From NCBI GenBank assembly GCA_958510875.1, contig OY294067.1, forward strand, positions 273,712,742-273,776,741: a stretch of 64,000 nucleotides of DNA, given 5' to 3'. This document shows, in pieces, positions 34,263-46,109 of this stretch. The position numbers were made by a program, and so were the translations under genes. This DNA is from Endomychus coccineus (lineage: Eukaryota > Arthropoda > Insecta > Coleoptera > Endomychidae). The notes beneath the pieces were generated by a model that was not told where the DNA came from, made no database searches, and saw only the letters and a list, made by a program, of their open reading frames with translations. How positions within the stretch are numbered: the stretch's first letter is position 1; each line of letters opens with the position of its first letter.

Positions 34263-35288
34263 CATGTAAATATTGTGTGTGTACATGTGTGTGTGTATGT
34301 GTGTGTATTCCGCTATACTGAGAGATCAGAATTGCCCTCAAACTTAGTATCGTATACTTGGAAACGTTTCCAATATCTTTTCGTACAGTGATTTCAGTTG
34401 CAATCTTGTACTACAATATAAGCGTTAGAAATGGTCTCTGTATAATGGAACTGTCATTCGCATACCTTGGTCGTTATTTCTATATGCAAAATCCAAATAC
34501 AAATATTTCATGCAATTCAACTCGTTTCAATTTGCACGTCAATTGTATACATGAATATCTTGCTGATAATGATTTGTTCTACAGCAATTAATTGAATTGA
34601 CAATTCAATTCAATTCTGAAGCTAGTTTAGTTGATCTGATGCCAAAACCGATATGGATGTACTGACATCAAACGAAGCATACGATTTAAGTTTTATTATA
34701 ATCATGTCATTCTTGAGTTGCCGTATTCCCTTTCTATGAATTCATTGAATTTAATAATGGAATGTGAATAGAATATAAATTAACCTTTCATTACTCATTC
34801 TGAGTGAAACAATTTTTAACATTTAGTTGTGAAAATTATTTCATTAAATTCGAAATAAGTTGAAATCAACATTCTAAATAATATCAGTCATAGTTAAAGA
34901 AGTAAACATTAGTTTTATTGTAAAATAATATGGTTATTGGAGTATTTGATGAGCATGGCTTCTACTTTATATGAAGCGTATAATCGCGAAAGTTTCAAAA
35001 AATTAAATTTGATTTCACGTCGGAATTCTGTATTTTTAAAGTGAGACATGGAAATTCAAGGTAGAACATTTCCCTCATGTCCTAGCTATGGCCCAGCTTA
35101 TTTCACGATATCAAAATACATTGTTTCGTCCAATCAAATATTAGAAAGCCAGCCAGTATTTTTATAAATTTTATCACAAATTCATCCCATCAAGATAATG
35201 AACAAATTATCATCCTCGATTATTTTAAACGTTGCAACAAAAAACAATTGCCATATATCCAGGATGTGGGTTTCAGTATATAATTTGT
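34263..35288. other. no gene; TG microsatellite
   Basis: A TG-rich microsatellite occupies about 34272-34309. The rest is AT-rich with no supported coding region. Confidence 0.5.
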
Positions 35289-36045
35289 TTATGGTATCGG
35301 TTCGTGGCTTGTGGTGTAATTTTCAAAAAGGATTTTCCAATTTTTTCTACGTTCTTTATATGTTTTTGATTGTTTGCTGCTCCCCACGTTCAATAGCATA
35401 ATGTAAGTGGCTTTGTGTGTAATATAGAATCCGAAATAGTATGTGGCGAGGATATGAGATAAATATTTGAACTTATACAAGATGAAGCGGATTTTCGTTA
35501 TTATATAATTGATATGTACATTCCACTTCAAGGTGTTATCGATAAATATACCCAAGTATTCTTTATTTTCAACACTCTTTATAGGAATGGTTTCACATTA
35601 ATCAGTGCTGACCATTAATGATTTATAGCTGGGTAAGTATTTGGAATATGGAAGGAAGTGTGTTTTGTCTTAGTCAACTGTTACTAGACGGTCTTTGAAC
35701 CAATATAGAATTTTAGTCGAATCACTTTTTGCTTCAGTTTTCAAGGAATACCATTTGTCGTCCTCAAAGATGATAGCAGTCAGATTGGCAAAAATCACTA
35801 CTTCTTAATTTAGTAATAGTTTCAACAAGACGTTTGTGAATAAGTTAATTAAAAGTGGACCCAAAACTGTCACCTGAGATAAACCATATTTCACTAACTT
35901 CAAATCGCTCTTAGTATCATTTACGTTGACTTGCTGCATTCTGTCATTTAAGTAATCATTGAATGATATATCTATATATACATATATTTCGAATGAGAAA
36001 AATCTTTTTTCAATGATGTCTGAGGACACTATGACTTCCATTTAG
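35289..36045 (-). pseudogene. LINE reverse transcriptase relic, active site lost
   Basis: The minus strand encodes FNDYLNDRMQQVNVND and GLSQVTVLGPLLINLFTNVL, the block that is usually GVPQGTVLGPLLFxxYINDL. Then comes VVIFANLTAIIFEDDKWYSL, where family members have FADDTAI: both catalytic Asp residues (35781-35792) are changed. EYLGIFIDNTLKWNVHI follows, the thumb-region signature. Frame changes occur near 35555-35805. A Jockey/CR1-like RT, different from the RNase-H-bearing family. Dead. Confidence 0.85.
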
Positions 36046-38202
36046 GAAAATACATCTTTATGTCATAACTCTCGAGTATGTGGAAATCATTCCATTCCAA
36101 TCACATAAGTAACTGAAATATTTCTAATGAAAGAGAAAACTTGAAAATCCAATTTTCTCAAATAACAAAAGACGATAGCAAATTTTTGATTTCCCCATTG
36201 ATATTTCTTCTTAAAAAGGGATCAAATATGAGACGTTCATTTTCTGGTATCTCTTACCTCATCGAACTTCATAATTAACATCGAAATTTAGTCACCTTTT
36301 ACTGTAAAATCCTCCTGAATAACTGTAGGAAAATAGAAGTAGGGAGGACGAGATAGGAATATAAAAACGCATTATTTATCAATACATATTACATTATTAA
36401 GCGCGCAATAAATTTAGCTTGTCTATACAACGGCTAGACAATGTTTTGTGCTTTTATTTCGAACACAAAATAAAAGCTGCACCCAATAAATTGGCGATAT
36501 TAAAATCTGCATTTCTATTTAAAATTATAGCGAACACAAATTCCATGTAATGACAGATATTTGAGTTACAGATATATTTTAGTTGAATAGCTATGCTGCA
36601 CGACGAATTATTCATGTAATAAATTCATGTGACCTAAAATATATAATGTCGTTGTTTCTGGTAGTATGAAAAGCAATCTTTGCTTCATTGCAACTTGAAT
36701 CGCTGCTGGGTCAAATTGCTCTTGATAATGCTATGACAGTCATGTTTGACCTAAGCTGCACTGAGAGGAATCCTGAGATATATTCCGCAGTATTATGTTC
36801 ACAATGTATATTAGAAGATTTTCTCCGTTCGATAAATCCCATCAAATCAATGCTTTTGCTAAGTGACGATAAGTTTCAATTTCAGGTTACATTTCACCTC
36901 ATCCTTTCATATCATTATATTCAAGTAGAAGATTCAACTATTTCCAATCATGTTAAAAGAATTCTTTTGACAGATAAGTTTGGCGACAGAATATTTTCCA
37001 TAATTCACTGAGAGGAATGAATCGAAGTAAGTCTCCACGGCTGGCATTGATTGCCGTATTCGGTTCGAAGGATGGAAGAACAAGGAATTTTTCAAACCGT
37101 GGTTTAGCAGCTAAAATATTTGTAATATTTCAACCTGATTACATAACACCATAACAGAATATGTTGAAGCCAGGAATATCTGCAATCATACAATAGACGC
37201 ATCGGAATAGGTGCAATAAGGGTTTGATACAGGTTATTTCCAATATTTAAAGCAAAATCATTTTTAGAAAATTAAAATTTCATGTAAAATCTCGAAGCAA
37301 AGTAATAAGAACATATAGTGGTTGTGAAATTTTTCTGTTAAGTATCAATAACAAATGTTAGCGTGAGAATCGGTTAATGAATCTCTGAAATAAACACAAA
37401 TTAGTTCACACCCACTTCAAGGAGGGTGATATGATACCATAGCTGACATGGTCAAGAGGGTTCCAGTGAGTTCACAAAAGTTCATAGTTCTGAAGGAAAT
37501 CGTAAACCTGTCAAGATGAATAACCAATATAGGACGGAAAACGAATGCAAGCTATATGATAAATGTTAATGTTAACCATCTGAAGATGCTTAGTTAGTGG
37601 GCCCTTTTTCTTCAGGCTCATTGTTGATCTCAATATTGAAGTTTTACACGTCTTTTTTTCATAAGTTACATAATTAATCAAAACGTATCACACGTAAATC
37701 GGGACGTAACGTAGTATCTATCATCGATATTGTAATTAAATATAGTCTTAATTATAGTTGGAATAATATGTAGATTAAAATGAATTAATAATATTTAGAA
37801 AAGGACAGATAGGTTTAGGAATCCCCACCGAGAACGTTCTGAACTGGAGACCTCGAGAGAGGAATCTTACTGCTTATTGGTTGAACAATTCAGGGATCCT
37901 TTACCGAATTTTAGATTGTTTCTTGAGAAAAAGAACGCGTTACAAATACCAGGGACAATGCCTAAGACCTTCAGTTATATCTTCTAGCTCGAATTGTTCT
38001 CTTGAGAAATCACGTGACACTTAGTCAATTTCAATTGATTTAACTTGATAGTTTCTTCAGAGTGTTTTTGGTAAGAAGGGTGAATTTCGCTTGATTCGTT
38101 GATTTAGATTTTCAATCAAAGTTTGTTGTTCTCAGTTTTTATCCAAATTCAAATTCAGTAATACATTCAGTTCATTTAGTTTCCATCCCCTAGGTTCTTT
38201 GG
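36046..38202. other. no gene; one dispersed repeat
   Basis: About 36140-36300 repeats at 39735-39905 on the same strand (AAATAAC..AAAACAAAAGACGATAGC and TATCTCT.AC.T blocks). A 107-codon plus-strand frame at 36688-37011 is unrecognised. The 37790-38200 part is unassigned. Confidence 0.4.
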
Positions 38203-38515
38203 GGGCCAGATAGCTCAGTAGCAGAAGAATCGATCTTATAATCACTGTGGCTGTTGGTCGCGGGTTCGAATCCTGCGAATGCGGAATTTTCCGATGGCCC
38301 GAGAAAGTGGTGCGACAAGATACAATAGGCTGTCAAGCCTAAGTGTCATCGAGACTGCTCTGGTTACAGGATCGAGCCTACTACACGAGGTGGATTGTTT
38401 AGTGGGTATATCTGAGGTGATTAAGTTCGGGACTCAGGGACTCCCACACTACCTTATGGGAAGAAACAGGACCATAAGGTGCCCATAAAGGGTTTCAACC
38501 ACCTCCCAAAAGAAA
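38203..38515 (+). mobile_element. tRNA-derived SINE with LINE-like tail
   Basis: The head holds RNA polymerase III promoter boxes: A box TAGCTCAGTAG (38211-38221) and B box GGTTCGAATCC (38263-38273), spaced as in tRNA genes. It lacks a paired acceptor stem, so it is not a tRNA gene. The body and tail match the 3' UTR of the LINE at 29208-30451 in order: AGATACAAT, GCCTAAGTGTCA, AAGCCTAC-like, TTTAGTG.GTAT and finally CCCATAAAGGGTTT with CACCTCC and an A-rich end. Sharing a LINE tail is how many SINEs recruit the LINE reverse transcriptase. Confidence 0.85.
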
Positions 38516-39555
38516 ATTCACACTGGTTGGATATCAATTTATAATCTTAGTTTTATTTCTGTCTTAGTTAATTTAGATTATCTGGTTCTGTTGTTTTTGT
38601 TTATTCTTATCAGTGATAAAGTTGATTATAATGTGATTTCAATATCAATTGCCATAATCATTGTTGTATCATAATTAATTTAATTGTTATTTTTATTATT
38701 AAATTTTATTGTTGAGTACGAGTTAATGTGATTACTATTATCTTTTACCCTTCCAGTGTGTTAAAATCTTAAGAGTCTTGTGAATTAAAAGAGTAAGTGT
38801 CAATGATATTTTTCAAGTTTGTTCTGGCTAATCAATGATTGTGATTAAACTCCAACGTTCCATGGTTCTCTAAACTAAATGGCCACACTGTTAATAAATT
38901 AATAAATTGAGGATTAGGGATAACATAAATTCTTCAAATAAAGTTTTATAGAGTTTCATAAAGGGAGAGTCATATTACAGAGGCATATGACGCCAAAACA
39001 AGATCGCTCAAGTAATGCTCAAATTTTCCAAGGCAGTCGGAGGAAATTTTGCTTATAGGTTATTCCCTCCCCTAACCAGAGATAATGGCACATCCGTACA
39101 CAACAAGAAAACAACCTTCATGTTGAAATGTTTGCAGCAAATTCCTTTTTGGATCCACAAGAGAAGGACACTCCTAACATGGCTGCTATCGATAGCTATA
39201 TGCCTGACATTGTTTTTCATCAGCACACAATTGGGCACATTCCGATTGATCTCATTACCAAAAAGGCTATGACACTAGATGGGCTTCGGCCTGTTGTTTG
39301 CAGGAAATATACCCTAAAATCAATACCAGTTATGTACAGTGTGGTCAATTCCAAAAGAGAAGAGGAAAAAAGATAATAAACCCATTGCACTACTATATGT
39401 GATCTTTCGGGAAAAATCTATCATCATCGAGCTCATTCAATAGCTAGAGAGACTCAAAATCGAAAATGACCGGCAATAAGGCTTCCAACAACAAAAGTCC
39501 TGTTTGTCCTCGTAAGAGACTACGCCACTGTATTCTACTTGTAAAAGTATCTCAA
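38516..39555. other. no gene recognised
   Basis: AT-rich. Overlapping frames at 39015-39376 on both strands have no known content. Confidence 0.35.
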
Positions 39556-39715
39556 GAATGTAGAAATTATTTTATTGATAGAATAAAACAATATTAATTT
39601 GTTTTATATCACTTATACTTATATATAACACTATTATTGTGACTATAGTTTCGACAACCAGGTCGTCATCTTCAGAACGAAAATTGTTTTGTTTCAATAA
39701 CATAAATAATCGAGA
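39556..39715 (-). mobile_element. PLE end fragment (family 1)
   Basis: Short match to the Penelope-like ends at 46110-46206 and 49905-49992: ACTATAGTTTCGACA, GTCATCTTCAG and the flanking AT-rich sequence. Minus orientation. It contains the hammerhead-like motif at 39641-39685. Confidence 0.7.
39641..39685 (-). ncRNA. hammerhead-ribozyme-like motif (PLE family 1)
   Basis: On the minus strand: CUGAAGA (fits CUGANGA), one extra U, stem II GACGAC-CUG-GUUGUC (one G-U pair), GAAAC, UAUA, G, UC. Helix III would be only A-U and C-G with loop UAUA. Helix I pairing is weak here (one good pair). The core and stem II are intact. Confidence 0.55.
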
Positions 39716-39734
39716 TATGCCTAAAAAAGAGTAA

Positions 39735-39905
39735 CAGAAAAATCTGATTTTCTCAAATAACTCGAAAACAAAAGACGATAGCCAATTTTTTACATTTTCT
39801 CAAAAAAAGAGAACGAGGATGTGGGTTTATTTTTTGATATCTCTCCTAGTTATCGAGATTTTCTATTGAAACATCGAAATTCAACCATCGTGGACATCAT
39901 ATGTT
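39735..39905 (+). repeat. dispersed repeat, mate at 36140
   Basis: Same-strand copy of 36140-36300 sharing AATCTGATTTTCTCAAATAAC-like, AAAAGACGATAGC and TATCTCTC blocks, then CATCGAAATT. It lies directly after a PLE end and may be host or element flank. No coding. Confidence 0.65.
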
Positions 39906-42889
39906 TAACGGTTCGATTTTAGGATAGTCGTGCGTGACGAAAAACCGAACTTTGTTGCTCAATACCCTCAATACTATAACTAGTCATATGAGCAATATTG
40001 CTGCATACCTAAATAGTAGTTCAATGAAAGATTATAATTATTAGGTGAACAGTACCGCTATCAGGAAGCCAGTACGTGTTCAGTCATAAAGTTTCATTAA
40101 TGTTAAGAAAAAGTTCTTAAACTAGATTGATTGATTATTGGGCTCTCTCCATATCAGTATAGATTGGAATGTATTTTAGGCGAAAGTTAGTAACGATGGC
40201 ATGCTTAATACTTTTACCCATTTTATAGATCATGAAAATGAATCAACATTTTCTCAGTTGGGTGTATTCAAAATTGTACTAACATCGTTGTAGAAGTTTC
40301 AATAACTATATTTTCTTCTATTGAAAATATCTAAAAAGTATTACCCAGCCGCCGATATTGTATAGGTTTGGACATCCAATCATTTGGACATGAATTGTCG
40401 GCGGATATTGAGAAAATGTTTCGAGGGCTTCACATCCACACCCTAGTTCTATGTGATTTAATGATTATGTTTTTCTTCTGTTGCGATCTTGTAGCATAAT
40501 ATAAGGGTTTGTAATAGTCTCGATATAATAAAACTGTCACTTGCATTTCTTTCTATCTACAATGTTGAAATTGAAATATTTTATGGAATTGGTATTGCTT
40601 CTAATTTGATCGTTAGCTTCAAAGTCTGGTTGACATTAGGGATGGCCCCGGAATTATCCTGAGAAATAATCAATCTTAACGACTTAAATAACTCGTTTCA
40701 GTTAATGTTCTATTTTCATGTAAGAATGTTTGATAAACATATTACAGAAATTTCAAACCTATAGATATTGTGGTGTTTATTGATATTTAATAAGTTGAAA
40801 ATGACTTAATTAGCTAGAAATTGAATATTTATAAAATGTTGAATTTGATATCAATATTTACACGAGGGGAGAGATAATGAATCGCCAAGTCAGTTGTATT
40901 CATTTACTCATTATTCCGCAATTATCAAGATAAATGGAAGAACCCTCCATGTACCAGAGGGGTTCACACTAAGGACCTACAAGGTCAAGTTTTGGTCGAA
41001 TTATTGCACTTTTGAAAACGGGCAGAACCCATCTAGGTCTAGAAATATATGTTTAATAAGTTATGGTATTCAACGCAACCATCACATCCCAAGAGCCCTC
41101 AGAGAATAACGCGTTCCGTAGTTTTTGAAATAGGCGACATTCTCGATGGTCCGTTGTTATGATTAAATAATGAATATTGTTTCTTGAATAAAAAGTTGGA
41201 CTACCTTTAAAAAAAAAAACTGTTGTAATGTGAGGATACTTCAGATCATGAAACGGGAAAGTACTTTGATTCTTATTACTCTTCATGCTTAGGAGAAAAC
41301 ACCTGAGCATGAAAGTACCAGCTACAGAGTTTTCTGTTTCTCTTACTACTTCGAAAGCATAACCTATAATGGCGGTAGAGCATCGTCTGAGCCAACATAC
41401 ATGAAACATATTTTTAGGTGTTAACAATTATTTCCCTGAACAATTATATCTTGTATGAATCCGTGGTGTTACTGGATTATATTGCCTAAGATCGACATCA
41501 GGCCAAATACCTATAACGCCCTTAGTTCATGATAACTATTATGTGTCGTGCTGTCTATGCAGGATTCTAATATGTGTTTGTTTGTTTGATGTGTATAGTT
41601 ATATCAGTTTGAATTGTTTGCAATGTATTGTATTTGTCAGGTAATTTATACATGAGTGGATAATCTATTTGTGCGTGCTCATCGCATCCTGATGCTGTGT
41701 ATTTCGTGAATGAATTCATATTTCCTCAATATGCTTGATTGGGATGTATTGCCAATGTGACTTGGCTCGCTTTTGCGATCATGGATACGTCATAGAATTC
41801 ATGATGCAGCCAATTATTTGTCCTTTATTATAGGCTCACTAGATGCTGAGATTTTCTATATTGTACGTTATTCTGATTGAGGTACGTGAGTTTGTAATAT
41901 GAAGAGTCCCCTTCTCCTTGGGGTGTTTATTCTTCGTTTCGCTTCTTCGAGATGGAGGTGGTGGATAGGTTCTTCAAGCTTTCGTCTCTTAAGCAAGAAT
42001 CGGTTGAGGCAGGGACCAAACTCAACCTTATACATGGTTCAGTACCAAAAATAACAAAATAAAAATATTTTTACAACTAATGGATGAATATGCAGCCCAT
42101 CCAGTTCCGACATTCCATGAAGAATATAAATTTTATTATGGAATGAATCACATAATCTATCCTAAGATTCTGGAGTGATGCCAAAAGAACCCAACAGAAG
42201 TGAGCCGATGCCTGAACATTTTTCTATGTTTCAAAAATATCAAACAAATAATTGAAATACACTTCGATAGCTTCATTTTGGCATTCGAAGGGTGATTGCT
42301 CGGATTTCAGGTGAATATTATGAATGGCTATTAGTATAAACTAATCTTCGATAGAAAAATAAAGTACTTAACATAGGCTCATACTAAATTCATTCATAAA
42401 TAACTGAATTTTCGATACCGGAAAGTAGGTACTACTCAGATCAGACATCCAATAATTTTATTCTCCTGTGCCAGGACGTTATTCGGCTGGAAACCCCAAC
42501 CAGACATTCTTGAAGAGGGTGAAAATCTGTATTCTGTACATACCATGTTCGATGTCAATGAACGTTCTCAAATGGAAATTATCAAGTTATGCATCACTCT
42601 CAACGCGCTAACAATAATTCAGTTATTCAAGCATAAGACTAAGTGTTGAAAAACAGGGCAGCGTCTGCATAAAGGTGTCAAAGCCAAATGAAAAATCATC
42701 TCTTAATTGGCCTAGGTAGATCGGAGGTGAATCCTGTGGAACTCCAGATGGACCAGACATTCCATCAGACTCTGTATCAATGAGCCTTTCACATTTCATT
42801 CTTTTGTATAGATAGTAATAAACTATAAAAGAGTTCACACTGTGGATATATTATAACACTATTGATAAGTTAATAATCACTATCCACTA
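39906..42889. other. no gene recognised
   Basis: Three kilobases of AT-rich sequence without a recognised gene or element. A 124-codon minus-strand frame (41053-41427) and a 71-codon plus-strand frame (40894-41109) lack family features. A short GC dyad (CCGCCGAT/GTCGGCGG) is at about 40350-40400. Confidence 0.35.
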
Positions 42890-43500
42890 AAAATACCAAG
42901 TAGCCATCATCAGAGTAAACTAAATTATGAATCAAAATGCGCCTGCTTAAATACTATTTGGGGATAATAATAATGTGAACAATGGGTTACCCTCAGCTGG
43001 AGATAAATCGGAATTCGATAAATTGCTTTTTTTTCATACTTTTCCATCCCTTCTGAATTACCTAGATATTTGTCTGTACTGTGTTTCAAAACTGATAAAC
43101 TTTCTTGAGAAATAGTGTTACCTGTATCCAAAATATGTTATTATATGGGCAAAATGTTCCTTATAACAAGTTGAAATGTTCCTTCTAGTTCGACCCACAC
43201 CCACCCCACATATAATTCTGAACTCAACTCACAATTGATTTTGTAAATCCTGGTTTTGACGAAATCGGAAACTTTATCAATGGCTTTACTTAAACGGTGT
43301 TTCAGCTTCTTCTTACATCTATAAATTGGTTGTATTGCGAATTTTGAAAACAAACTATTGAATTTATCAATTACTGAGGAATGATGATAAGTGAAACTTT
43401 TGAAATTCATTGAAGTATTTAAAGTTAGTGGCTCTAATTTGGTTAGTTGGCTACGTTCCAATTTCCTTTTCTGATTCGAAATTGAATTATTGATCAAAGA
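42890..43500 (-). pseudogene. PLE C-terminal part: GIY-YIG endonuclease relic (family 2)
   Basis: On the minus strand, a Penelope-like element: NQKRKLERSQLTKLEPLTLN, then a lysine-rich RCKKKLKHRLSKAIDKVSDF and RIYKINCELSSELYVGWVW. The last is the GIY-YIG endonuclease start (IYKINC..ELYVG), but the usual Cys pair is partly lost. The 3' part (43130 to 42890) is non-coding and ends in a truncated hammerhead-like motif. 5' truncated at about 43500, where it meets a second copy head to head. Confidence 0.85.
42893..42920 (-). ncRNA. truncated hammerhead-like motif (PLE family 2)
   Basis: The minus strand has a perfect CUGAUGA core preceded by UUUACU and followed by U and GGCUAC-UUG-GUA, the start of stem II. 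The rest of stem II, GAAA and helix III are deleted, as the text continues directly with the downstream flank (TTTTTAGTGG) that other copies carry about 40 bases later. Confidence 0.5.
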
Positions 43501-43509
43501 TTTTGAGTA

Positions 43510-44720
43510 ACTGCAGAGAATACGTGATCCTTACGTCTTCATGAATGGAGCAAAATTATTTCCCTTTTAAGAATACTTACCATGAACAAACAAGCGGTTA
43601 TGCGATGGGAAATCCACTCCCTCCTTTTTCGGCCAATATTTTTCTGAGCTAACTTGGAACCTCCTTAAGATCAGAATTAAATCAGTTTCCAAAAGTTCGG
43701 TATAGATATGTTGATGACATTTTCGCAATTACAAGTCAAGATTTAGATTTACACGGCTTTTTGAACACGCTTAATAGCCAATTTGATTCAGTGAGATTCA
43801 CTATGGAAATAGAAGCAGATAATCAGCTCTCTTCCGTTGATACTAACGTTATGAAAGATGGTGATCACTTGGATTATGACGTATATAGGAAACACACTCA
43901 AATAAATAGGTATACCCTGGCGGATTCAGCCACCATTCAAATATAAAATAGCTCCGTTTGATATTCTAGTTCATGGATAATTGAAAGTCTCTTTGAGCCA
44001 GCAAAACTATAACAACGGAGTTAGAAACTTCGGAAAATTGCTTTGGACAACGATTACCAAAAATCTCTGATTGATACTTCAATTTCGAAACAAAAAAGGA
44101 AATCAGAACGTAGCCAACTAACCAAATTGAAGCCATTACCTTCAAATACTTCAAAAAATTCAAAAGTTTTACTTATGATTTTATCATTATTCAGTAATTA
44201 ATACATTCCATAGTTTGTTGCCTAAATTTGCAATACAACTAGTTAGTAGATGTAAGAACAAGCTAAAACACCATTTAGGCAACACCTTTGATAAAGTTTC
44301 CGACTTCGACAAATCCGGGATTTACAAACTCAATTGTGAGTCGTGTTCAAAATGTTATGTGGTTCAAACTAGAAGGAACATTTTAACTCGTTATAAGCAA
44401 TGTTTTGCCCATATAAAGGAAAATAATGGTGAAAAATCTGCGGTAGCTGAACCTATTTTGAATACAGGTGACACCATTTCTCAAGAAAGTTTATCACTTC
44501 TAAAACACAGTACCTAGGTAATTTAAAAGGGTGATGTATAAACGAAAAAGCAATTTATTAAATCCCGATTTATCTCCAGCTGAGAGTAACCCATTATCCA
44601 CATTATTATCCCCAAATAGTATTCAAACAGACACCTTCTGATTTATGATTTAATTCACTTTGATGACAGCTACTGGGTAGCCGGAAGGTCCTCAATACTC
44701 TGATAGCATTTTTAGTGGAT
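43510..44720 (+). pseudogene. PLE reverse transcriptase and GIY-YIG endonuclease relic (family 2)
   Basis: Plus-strand Penelope-like copy. EQNYFPFKNTYHEQTSGYAM and GNPLPPFSANIFLS form the RT region with MGNPLxP; after a TAA, RYRYVDDIFAITSQDLDL carries the catalytic YVDD (43707-43718). HLDYDVYRKHTQINRYT is the PLE-typical D..VYRKPTxTxRY block. After a gap with frame changes (KQKRKSERSQLTKLKPL near 44090), a 100-codon frame gives SGIYKLNCESCSKCYVVQTR and RNILTRYKQCFAHIKENNGE, the GIY-YIG endonuclease with its Cys pair. The expected GQT is VQT. PLEs insert by nicking and target-primed synthesis. Stops and frameshifts make it dead. Confidence 0.9.
44652..44700 (+). ncRNA. hammerhead-like motif, degenerate (PLE family 2)
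   Basis: The plus strand has UUGAUGA (core with C3 changed), stem II AGCUAC-UGG-GUAGCC with an extra G, GAAG in place of GAAA, then GUCC-UC and AAUAC. The G-C pair of helix III and the UC dinucleotide fit the model inferred from all three family members. Confidence 0.45.
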
Positions 44721-44769
44721 GAGGGTGATTATTATTCCATCTAATAGTGTACAGATGTGTTCGACCCAT

Positions 44770-44900
44770 GAACTGATACACAATACATACTGAATTGCCT
44801 TCGAAAAATCAATTAAAACTAGTACAGTGACTAAGCCCTTGTCGATGTTTTTCATGATGACCATAGTCAGAGCTGATCAGTGTAAATGAGCTAAGAAGGA
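44770..44900 (-). pseudogene. LINE reverse transcriptase motif-A fragment
   Basis: The minus strand encodes ALTMVIMKNIDKGLVTVLVL followed by IDFSKAIQYVL, matching the LINE motif A block (tvLVLLDFSKAFDtV), with the catalytic Asp present. The fragment is isolated, about 40 residues, between the PLE end and unassigned DNA. Confidence 0.7.
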
Positions 44901-46109
44901 ATTTCATCAATGATAAAGGTGACATCCAATCTCAAAACTCGATAGTTTCAGTCTTGAGGTAAACAGATTAGGAATTCGAATGAATAGAATCTTCTAAGAA
45001 GAGTATGAAAATCTTGAATCATCAACAAGATGCATAGATATAGTTTCCCATTGTTAAATTGGTTTTTCAACTTCCGAACTAACGCTTTTTCATGGATATT
45101 AGAATTGCCTTAGTAGCCCATATCTGTTTCACACTTGCTTCTTCCAGATATAACCAAGCTGCAACTAGCTGTAAGTACCGTTCTTTGATGAACAATGTCT
45201 TATATCTCAAGAGTAAAAAAGAGAACATTGTACATAACGCTGATATATTGGGGCGCTAGATAAGACATTTGAGACGACGTTGAAAGATTTGAGAATATAT
45301 TTCATGTGAGTGATGATGTACCTCTAAGTTGGTCCATACATCGCTGATAGCTTGTTGTTGGATAGCTGTCTAATGAAGGAAAAACAATAACCTATTACGT
45401 TAGTTCTCATTCCAACCATTGTTCTTTGGAGGAATGAACATTCCAGAGGTGACGATGAATTTATTGTTCCTTGATGGAGAATATTTCTGGAGGATCTTCG
45501 ACGTAAATATAATTCATATTCTATTTCGAAGACATAAAATCGATAAAAATAAAGAACCACGAAAGAACATCATTCTTCCCTATTATATTTCACATAAAAG
45601 AAATACATCGTACAATATTTCAACAAACTATCGCTGTGATGAATAGAATAACTCCTCTCAGAATGTCGACCAATATGAGTGAATTTCAGTTGAAGGATAA
45701 ATCAGGATCGGCTTCAATTCTGGCTGGACCGCACCAATCAGAGGGTGAGGATCAGACGGTAATTAATTTAGCAGCTTTCGAATAAGAGTAATTATACTGG
45801 TTTAATTGAAATTTTTAAGTTGATAAACCTATTAATCATCCGCGGCTAGTGCTCCAGACGCCATTCACATCTGCCATGGACTTTCCTCTGTCTCTCATCT
45901 TAACAAAGATAAAGGATAATATAAATTACATTTCTGTTCACCACCACGTAAGTGGTTTATTTTAGAGAATTTTCATTCTACAATAGCCAAATACATAAGA
46001 CTTCGCGTTAATAGAATACAAATAATCATTATTACACAAACCGTAGGTCTTATTTATTATAAAAATTCAATTGTGGAAGCCGTTACTTTGTGATAGTTTA
46101 TCATTTTAA
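44901..46109. other. no gene recognised
   Basis: No supported coding region. Overlapping 75-78-codon frames at 45324-45646 on both strands have no features. Confidence 0.35.

Noticed and set aside
40348..40400. CCGCCGAT/GTCGGCGG dyad
   Set aside because: Short, with a long loop and a G-U pair; not distinguishable from chance.
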